A DNA stretch of 19,056 bases from contig JAEXBK010000004.1 in the NCBI GenBank assembly GCA_023394035.1, forward strand, positions 1-19,056. The letters run 5' to 3'. Every line of letters starts with the position of its first letter. Positions within the stretch are counted from its first letter, which is position 1. A model generated the notes under the pieces. The model was not told the origin of the DNA, ran no database searches, and saw nothing but the letters and a program-made list of their open reading frames with translations. Source of the DNA: Bacillota bacterium (lineage in GTDB: Bacteria; Bacillota; Clostridia; Peptostreptococcales; Anaerovoracaceae). A program made the position numbers and the translations under genes. This document shows positions 14,005 through 19,056 of this stretch, in pieces.

Positions 14005-15165
14005 CTATTCCGCATACTTGCTTGGGATACCGAAGTATTCCTCAAGCGTTATCCATTTGCCTTCGTTATACAGGGTTTTTGCAAGCTCCTTGCCCACAAA
14101 ACGGTAGTGCCATGCTTCCGGAATATATCCGGTTATTTCCTGCTTTCCTTCAGGATATCTGAGGATGTATCCGTACTTGTAGCTGTTCGCCATAAGCCAC
14201 TTACCCTCCGGCGTTTCGGCAAACGAATCTTCTACCAGGTTCAAATCCATCGCATATCCGATTTGGTGCTCCGAATATCCCGGCTTCGCTGAAAATGTAT
14301 CGGTCTCAGCCTGTCCGCTCTCATAGACATAGCTGTTGTAAAGTCTGCTCTGCATCGAATATGACCTGAAGCCGCTCACGATAAATAAGCTTATTCCGTC
14401 CCTTGAGGCCGCCGTTGCCATCTCATCCCACGCATCCCAAGCGTCGTTTTTGATGCCGCCCGGATAGTAGCTTTCCGGCACGCTGAAGGTCTTGTTCGCT
14501 ATAATGATGCCGTCAATCGTTGTTATGCCGTCTTTTCTCGTTGCGGTAAAGCCCTTACCTGTAAGGAATTCTATGTCTCCCGGCTCTTTGCTTATGTCGA
14601 TTACCTTGACTGCGATTTCCTTTTGGGCTATGTTTCCGGAAGCATCGGCGGCATTGACGGTAACGGTATACTCTCCCGCCTTATTGACATCGTAATCTCC
14701 CTTATATTCCGTCTTCGGTTCGCTGCCCGAGTTATCCGTCGCCTTCACCTTTGATGAAATTTCAAATCCGCTTGCCATCAAAACAGTCATCGAATCAGGC
14801 GCCTCTATCGTAGGCTCGGTCGTATCGACGATCTCGACCTCAAAATCATACAGTCTCGCATTTCCGCCTATATCGAGCCCGATCTCGCATTTGGTCTTGC
14901 CGAGCTTTGAGGTGTCTACGGCAATATCCTCTACAAGCTCACCGCCCGAAATCTTCTCTATGTAGTCCGAAACATGTGCCGTCGATCCTATCTCTGCCGT
15001 AAGATTTTCTTTTAGCTGAACCTTGGATGCGGTTCCGAACAGGTTAAAGTAAAGGAATGCGAGCACCACAATAATCGCGATGATAAGAAGTGCGATTACA
15101 AGCGCCTCTCTTACGCGCTGCCCTGTGCGTTTTTTTGAAAATATATTTCTATTTCTTCTGGACAT
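14005..15165 (-). CDS. VanY-type D-alanyl-D-alanine carboxypeptidase (M15B) with Ig-like domain
   Basis: 386 residues. A basic N-terminus and one membrane anchor (about 20-43) hold the protein on the outer face. Residues about 45-115 form a beta-rich region; 118-190 resemble a DUF5011/Ig-like domain (IEAPDSMTVLMASGFEI, ATDNSG, AGEYTVTVNAADASGN). The catalytic VanY domain fills about 215-386: SGFRS (264-268), the zinc ligands His300 and Asp307 (SEHQIGYAMDL), catalytic Glu350 and zinc ligand His353 (EAWHYR). It removes the terminal D-Ala from peptidoglycan stems. There is no vanA, vanH, vanX or vanRS nearby, and Ddl is of the D-Ala type, so a housekeeping cell-wall role is likely. GGAG lies eight bases before the ATG; the gene stands alone between two terminators. 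Confidence 0.9.
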   Translation of the reverse strand: MSRRNRNIFSKKRTGQRVREALVIALLIIAIIVVLAFLYFNLFGTASKVQLKENLTAEIGSTAHVSDYIEKISGGELVEDIAVDTSKLGKTKCEIGLDIGGNARLYDFEVEIVDTTEPTIEAPDSMTVLMASGFEISSKVKATDNSGSEPKTEYKGDYDVNKAGEYTVTVNAADASGNIAQKEIAVKVIDISKEPGDIEFLTGKGFTATRKDGITTIDGIIIANKTFSVPESYYPGGIKNDAWDAWDEMATAASRDGISLFIVSGFRSYSMQSRLYNSYVYESGQAETDTFSAKPGYSEHQIGYAMDLNLVEDSFAETPEGKWLMANSYKYGYILRYPEGKQEITGYIPEAWHYRFVGKELAKTLYNEGKWITLEEYFGIPSKYAE

Positions 15166-15270
15166 GGTTAAGTCTCCGAATTTTGTTTACTATTTCGTAC
15201 ATTATTTATAATAACACATAGTTATGCAAAATGGAAGTCAAACCCTGAATGATAAAATACTTTAATAAAT

Positions 15271-15310
15271 TCGTAATAAAAGAGCGCCCGCGGTATTTTG
15301 GAGCGGGCGC
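15271..15310 (-). terminator. Terminator of the ornithine operon (after orr)
   Basis: A perfect GC stem (GCGCCCGC at 15284-15291 and GCGGGCGC at 15303-15310) with an 11-base loop. On the minus strand it is followed by TCTTTTATTA. It lies 13 bases beyond the orr stop and marks the end of the oraE-GlmL-orr transcript. Confidence 0.9.
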
Positions 15311-15323
15311 CTTGATTTTGTGG

Positions 15324-16409
15324 TTATTTTACATAGTGTTTTTCGACATAGCTGCTCGTCATAACCTTGAGCATACCGCCGTATCCGAGCTTGAAGTCAA
15401 CTACATCACCGACTTTGTATTCTTTGTCGCAGTGCGTAAGATCAAGGATCACATGATCGCTGCTTCCTCCCATGATCTCAATCTGTGGATCGAGAGGCTC
15501 CATGCTTCCGAGATCGGTATCCTGCTTGCCTATTGCAATTATCGCTCTCTTCATGATTCCGCGATCCTCGTAGTAAGGCTTTTCGCCGAAGGCATCAACG
15601 CCGACTTCTCCGATAGGAAGTGAAGGTTTTTCCTTGAGCTCAACTATTTCGGCACTTAATATAAGTGCGTCGTCCGTAGTTCCGGCAATATTCGTCGAGT
15701 ATGCCGTATCGTTTCCGAGCAGGAACGACTCGCCGAGTCTCAGGTTATTTATACCTTCCGGAAGCTCTCCCTTGTCGATCAGATATATCGAGCTTGAGTT
15801 TCCTCCGGAAATCATTTCGAACTTGATATCAAATTTCTCTTCGAGCTCCCTTGCAATCCGAACAAGACCGTTCAGGTTATCGTACTTCGGAATAATCGCT
15901 CCATAGCATGTGAGGTTTACACCGACTCCGTAAAGGTTGACATTCTCAAGCGTCAAAATCTCCTTTACAGCCTCGTCTATAAGCTCGCGGTTTTGGAAGA
16001 ACATACCCTCTCTAAGGTCTCCCATATCGATCATCAAAACTATGTTCTGGCGTTTTCCCTGCTTAGCAGCCTCTTCGTTCAAAAGCCTTATCGTTGACAT
16101 CTCCGAAATAAAGCAGATATCGACATATTTTACGACTTCCGCAAGCTCCGACTGCATAGGTATACGCAGAAGCAGAGTCTTTTTACCGCTTCCCTGTACA
16201 AGATCGGCAAAACCCGCGATGTTTTTGATCCTTGAGTCTGCAACTATATCGACTCTTTGCGATGCGCATATAAGCTTGAGAAGCTCCGGATCCGCACACA
16301 TGCCCTTTGTAACTATTGCCAGCGAGCATGCGCCGCGCTCTGTTATGTCTGCTACCGCATTAAGATTTTGGTTAAGTTTATTTAAGTCTATGTTGATTCT
16401 TGGGTACAT
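15324..16409 (-). CDS. orr: Ornithine racemase
   Basis: 361 residues from ATG 16409, chosen because GGGAGG lies six bases upstream and MYPRINIDLNKLNQN is the typical beginning; the frame back to 16469 is only the reading of the neighbour's end. A PLP-dependent fold type III (alanine racemase-like) enzyme that converts L-ornithine to D-ornithine, the substrate of OraSE. The PLP lysine is Lys35 in VTKG; the barrel strands with NLTCYG and MISGGNSSS (phosphate-binding region) follow. The C-terminal part (GSMEPLDPQIEIMGGSSDHVILDLT) matches Orr-type proteins. It begins two bases after the GlmL-like gene's stop, and its ribosome binding site overlaps that gene's end, so translation is coupled. Alternative: a broader amino-acid racemase, but the context supports ornithine. 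Confidence 0.93.
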   Translation of the reverse strand: MYPRINIDLNKLNQNLNAVADITERGACSLAIVTKGMCADPELLKLICASQRVDIVADSRIKNIAGFADLVQGSGKKTLLLRIPMQSELAEVVKYVDICFISEMSTIRLLNEEAAKQGKRQNIVLMIDMGDLREGMFFQNRELIDEAVKEILTLENVNLYGVGVNLTCYGAIIPKYDNLNGLVRIARELEEKFDIKFEMISGGNSSSIYLIDKGELPEGINNLRLGESFLLGNDTAYSTNIAGTTDDALILSAEIVELKEKPSLPIGEVGVDAFGEKPYYEDRGIMKRAIIAIGKQDTDLGSMEPLDPQIEIMGGSSDHVILDLTHCDKEYKVGDVVDFKLGYGGMLKVMTSSYVEKHYVK

Positions 16410-16411
16410 TT

Positions 16412-18142
16412 TTACCTCCCTACCATCTGACAGTTCGCCCTTCTGTGAGGACAGTGGATTCTGCTGCACGTCTTACATTCCCTGTTACACATAGGAAGTC
16501 CGTCGCTACAAAGCGGAAGCTCATCGCTCTGCGCTTCGGTGCGAGCGTTTTTCGTCATCTGCTCGGCTTCCCTTGCGGCATTTTCCAGATCCTCTTTGCT
16601 CGATGTAACCTGCACATCGCCCTTGTAATCGCTCATGTCATAGCCCATCGCTTCCATAGCCTTTATGTGCTTTTCGTTTTCGGCTTCCTTTGCGGCATTT
16701 TCGGCAGCGAGCATTTCAGCCTCGGCCATGGCTGCAGAAACGGAATCGCGAGCCCCCTCTTTTGCCGGGAATTTGAAATCAAGGCTCTTCTCCATCAGCT
16801 TTATTGCGGCCTCACGGTAACGCGTCGAGAGGACGCCGAGAGAAGCCATTATGTAATCGTTATCAACGAGTATTTTTGCGTGTTCGCTCGGGAACAGCAT
16901 CATGCCGCCGTCATTAGCCTCGGCGATTTTTTTCATGATTTCCATTCTGTGAGGAAGTCTTGTCAAGGCTCCTCCTGTCCCGATAATGTATTTTACCTGC
17001 GTAAGATCCTTGCCTTCCGCTACCGTGCTTCTTCCGCTCGGACCGTATATATGGCGAAGCCTTCCCGCATGTCTTTCCGTAGCTCTGAGCACAGCCTCGG
17101 TCGTAAGACGCTCAACCAATTTGATTTCGCCCTCATTTTTCGGAATGGCGACATAGCTTTCGAGCGTTTTATCAAAATCAACGCCTTCCTTTGCGAGCTC
17201 TTCTCTGAGCTTTTCCTCGCCTATGGATTCGATAACCTTGAGTCGGTTTACATATACGCCAAGATCACCTTCTACCGTTCTCTTCGCCTTCGGCTCAGGA
17301 GAGATCATAAGTCTCGCAATCTTATCGGATTCTACCGCGACCGAATGAAGATCCGTCGTTGCACCGCCGACATCGAGCACCATAAGGTCTCCGAGGCAGT
17401 CGTACAGAACCTTTGTCGCTTCCATTACCGATCCCGGTGTAGGAATTATAGGCCCGCTTACCATATCGCGCACATGCTCCATGCCCGGAGCGTGCGTTAT
17501 ATGCTGCTCAAAAGCGTCCTGTATAACCTTCCTGCACGGTTCTACATTAAGTTCATCTATTTTAGGATAAACATTATCTACAATATAAAGCTGCTGACCG
17601 CTTTTTTCGTCGAAGATCAGCTTCATTTCATCGTGGTTTTCGATATTTCCCGCATAAATTATAGGAGTATTAAGACCCATCGACCTTATCATTTCAGCAT
17701 TATCGAGAGCCGTATCTCTTTCGCCGTAATCGACGCCCCCTGCTATCAAAATCAGGTTCGGCTTTATCTCCTTAATTTTCGCTATGTCTGTGCGGCGAAG
17801 TCTTCCCGCCGTAATAAAGTGTATGATTCCGCCCGCTCCGAGCGCAGCCTCCTTTGCGGCCTTTGCCGTCATATCGTACACTAGACCGTGTACAGTCATC
17901 TTAAGACCGCCTGCGGCGGACGATGTTGCAAGCATCTCATCGTATTCGATGCTTTCGATGCCTTTGTTCCTGCAGAGGTCTTCTATTGCACCTCTGAGTC
18001 CGACCCTTACGTCACCTTCAAGTACCGAAGTCGGCGCCTGTCCCTGTCCCCAAAATTCGGGGTCATCGGTTCCAAGACCCTTGAAGGCATTTACTACAGT
18101 CGTTGTAGAACCTATTTCAGCAACTAAAACGTCTACTTTCAT
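16412..18142 (-). CDS. GlmL-related protein of ornithine degradation, with Cys-rich C-terminal tail
   Basis: 576 residues from the second of two adjacent ATGs (18142; the first at 18145 is only two bases from AAAGGG). An ASKHA-type ATPase fold like glutamate mutase GlmL: phosphate-1 loop EIGSTTT (9-15), phosphate-2 loop LDVGGATTDLHS (256-267), adenosine loop GTGGALTRL (388-396). GlmL-type proteins accompany B12-dependent aminomutases and are thought to reactivate them; this one follows oraE and precedes orr, the order known from other ornithine fermenters. Odd: the family core ends near residue 460, and about 115 more residues follow: an Ala/Glu-rich helix region (465-500), then a tail with six Cys spaced C-x6-C-x3-C-x2-C-x4-C-x6-C (545-571) and an HCPH element. 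Such a tail could bind zinc or an iron-sulfur cluster. Sometimes misnamed MutL; it is not the mismatch-repair protein. Confidence 0.9.
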   Translation of the reverse strand: MKVDVLVAEIGSTTTVVNAFKGLGTDDPEFWGQGQAPTSVLEGDVRVGLRGAIEDLCRNKGIESIEYDEMLATSSAAGGLKMTVHGLVYDMTAKAAKEAALGAGGIIHFITAGRLRRTDIAKIKEIKPNLILIAGGVDYGERDTALDNAEMIRSMGLNTPIIYAGNIENHDEMKLIFDEKSGQQLYIVDNVYPKIDELNVEPCRKVIQDAFEQHITHAPGMEHVRDMVSGPIIPTPGSVMEATKVLYDCLGDLMVLDVGGATTDLHSVAVESDKIARLMISPEPKAKRTVEGDLGVYVNRLKVIESIGEEKLREELAKEGVDFDKTLESYVAIPKNEGEIKLVERLTTEAVLRATERHAGRLRHIYGPSGRSTVAEGKDLTQVKYIIGTGGALTRLPHRMEIMKKIAEANDGGMMLFPSEHAKILVDNDYIMASLGVLSTRYREAAIKLMEKSLDFKFPAKEGARDSVSAAMAEAEMLAAENAAKEAENEKHIKAMEAMGYDMSDYKGDVQVTSSKEDLENAAREAEQMTKNARTEAQSDELPLCSDGLPMCNRECKTCSRIHCPHRRANCQMVGR

Positions 18143-18171
18143 CATTTCCCTTTCTGGAACTCCAATAAGCA

Positions 18172-18192
18172 GGGCGGGCTTTATGCCCGCCC
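18172..18192 (-). other. GC-rich hairpin between oraE and the GlmL-related gene
   Basis: GGGCGGGC (18172-18179) and GCCCGCCC (18185-18192) form a perfect 8-base stem with a 5-base loop, in the 72-base gap between oraE and the next gene. No T run follows on the minus strand (TGCTTATTGG), so it is probably not a full terminator. It could protect the oraE mRNA end or lower downstream expression. Confidence 0.75.
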
Positions 18193-18214
18193 CTTGCCGT
18201 TAAGAGTATTATTC

Positions 18215-19056
18215 TTATTTCTGGTCAGCCTTTTCGCCCGGCTTGAGTTCGCCTCTTCTTCTCATTGCCTCTTCAGCAAGGAATGTAGCGACATCTATAC
18301 CATGTGAATCACGTCCGAAGCCTTCGTCTATTCCGGTCTTCTTAGCGTCATCAGGAATTACCTGGGTTCCGCCCGCGCATATGATTACTTTGTCACGGAT
18401 TCCCTTTTCGACAGCAAGCTCGTTTATACGAGTCATGTTCTTGTAGTGAATATTGTCGTGTGAAATAATCGTCGAAGCGAGGATAGCGCTTGCATTAAGC
18501 TCTACCGCAGCGTCTACGAGCTTTTCTACAGGTACGGAGGTTCCGAGGTAGTTAACCTTGATTCCCCACTTTTCGATTCCGCCGTGCTTGATGTTGATTA
18601 TCTCACGGAGTCCTACCGAGTGTTCGTCATCGCCGACTGTTCCGCATACTACGATCATCGGATGATCCTTGAATTCCTTGTAGAGAATTTCGTCAGGAAG
18701 GTGATGTGGTTCAGGTGGAATTTCGAGTCCTTCAGGATCGACATCGAAGAGAACCTTACCCTTCATTTCGATACGCGTACCTTCAGCTTCCTGCATGATT
18801 TCCTTACTTGTAACCTCAGGGCTGTCAAGACCGAGCTTGCGTCCGATCTCAAGAGCAACAGCTTCTGCCGTTCTGACGTTTGTAGGGATCATCATTGTCA
18901 TGAGAACTACGCCGTCTCCGCACCATTCCATCTCAGGCTTGATAGCTTTGCCGTCGAGGTATTTTTCGACCTTTTCAAGTCTGCGTGCTACGCAATCGTC
19001 CTCATCAAGCTCATCGATGAATTCGATCTTGCTTCTGTCTTCAAATGTACAGCCGC
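18215..19056 (-). CDS. oraE: D-ornithine 4,5-aminomutase large subunit OraE (partial, C-terminal part)
   Basis: The frame is open from the right edge; 280 residues of the C-terminus are present, and the ATG at 18931 is internal since coding sequence continues upstream (GCTFEDRSKIEFIDELDEDD). OraE carries adenosylcobalamin and PLP and, with small subunit OraS, moves the terminal amino group of D-ornithine to C4, giving 2,4-diaminopentanoate. Seen: the B12-binding Rossmann domain with the base-off/His-on signature Asp-x-His-x-x-Gly (DEHSVG, in IVVCGTVGDDEHSVGLREI), the later LGTSVPVEKL Ser-containing strand, and CAGGTQ, the third nucleotide-loop contact. Upstream is PPEPHHLPDEILYKE, part of the linker. 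The TIM-barrel PLP part lies outside the window, as presumably do oraS, ord, ortA and ortB. Confidence 0.95.
   Translation of the reverse strand, partial: GCTFEDRSKIEFIDELDEDDCVARRLEKVEKYLDGKAIKPEMEWCGDGVVLMTMMIPTNVRTAEAVALEIGRKLGLDSPEVTSKEIMQEAEGTRIEMKGKVLFDVDPEGLEIPPEPHHLPDEILYKEFKDHPMIVVCGTVGDDEHSVGLREIINIKHGGIEKWGIKVNYLGTSVPVEKLVDAAVELNASAILASTIISHDNIHYKNMTRINELAVEKGIRDKVIICAGGTQVIPDDAKKTGIDEGFGRDSHGIDVATFLAEEAMRRRGELKPGEKADQK

Noticed and set aside
14005..15165. VanY homologue as part of a vancomycin-resistance cluster
   Set aside because: No vanRS, vanH, D-Ala-D-Lac ligase or vanX is present, and the Ddl in the window has the D-Ala-type YYDYESKY loop. M15B carboxypeptidases are common housekeeping enzymes.
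16400..17884. Long plus-strand open frame opposite the GlmL-related gene
   Set aside because: It mirrors a well-supported minus-strand gene, has no ribosome binding site or family features, and its translation is rich in Arg, His, Cys and Phe, as expected of an antisense shadow.
16412..18142. MutL DNA mismatch repair
   Set aside because: The GlmL family is sometimes labelled MutL by name confusion. The sequence has ASKHA ATPase loops, not the GHKL motifs of mismatch-repair MutL, and the context is B12-dependent ornithine catabolism.
18215..19056. Glutamate mutase or lysine 5,6-aminomutase subunit instead of OraE
   Set aside because: The B12 domain alone is similar in all three, but the next genes are a GlmL-related protein and ornithine racemase in the order of known ora clusters.

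Overview
The window reads as a piece of chromosome from an anaerobic, amino-acid-fermenting Firmicute (class Clostridia). This rests on gene content: a D-ornithine aminomutase block (oraE, a GlmL-like partner, ornithine racemase), the MEP-pathway kinase IspE, HtrA, CvpA, strong GGAGG ribosome binding sites, and small XRE/DUF6442 and CPBP proteins. A family such as Anaerovoracaceae or Peptostreptococcaceae would fit, but that placement is inference. No tRNA, rRNA, insertion sequence, prophage or CRISPR array is visible. Most genes lie on the minus strand; only htrA and cvpA are on the plus strand.

Layout from left to right. (1) 1-1853, minus: a small operon of DUF6442 membrane protein, XRE repressor, an unlisted 45-codon membrane ORF, a CPBP-family membrane protein, and the start of a protein resembling the membrane domain of glycerophosphodiester phosphodiesterases. 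It is preceded by a near-tandem 30-bp repeat containing two TTGACA boxes plus an inverted repeat, a good candidate for autorepression. (2) 1860-3539, minus: nhaC, a stand-alone Na+/H+ antiporter gene with its own consensus promoter and terminator. (3) 3571-8274, minus: ddl, DUF1934, DUF1846 and a ClC exchanger with a C-terminal RCK_C domain. These are tightly packed (53-bp overlap, 46-bp gap, 0-bp gap) and end in a terminator built from a duplicated stretch around the clcA stop codon. (4) 8446-9810, plus: htrA, divergent from ddl. (5) 9810-12937, minus: tadA, an unrecognised 283-residue membrane protein, ispE and a GntR/FCD regulator, from a promoter that leaves tadA almost leaderless. (6) 13051-13719, plus: cvpA, divergent from tadA. 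(7) 13730-15165, minus: a possible 21-residue peptide gene and a VanY-type D,D-carboxypeptidase, the latter bounded by two strong terminators. (8) 15271-19056, minus: the end of an ornithine-fermentation operon (oraE, GlmL-like protein, orr), running off the right edge.

How the genes fit together. Orr converts L- to D-ornithine. OraE, with OraS outside the window, moves the terminal amino group to give 2,4-diaminopentanoate using adenosylcobalamin and PLP. The GlmL-like ATPase-fold protein probably services the B12 enzyme. In the known pathway the last step, 2-amino-4-ketopentanoate thiolysis, yields D-alanine. Ddl consumes D-alanine and the VanY-like carboxypeptidase releases it, so the window has a loose D-alanine theme, though no shared regulation is shown.

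The most unusual items are the six-cysteine tail on the GlmL-like protein, the perfect hairpin between oraE and that gene, two small ORFs (one TTG-started membrane ORF overlapping the CPBP start, one 21-residue ORF with a strong Shine-Dalgarno), and the repeat-built promoter and terminator regions.
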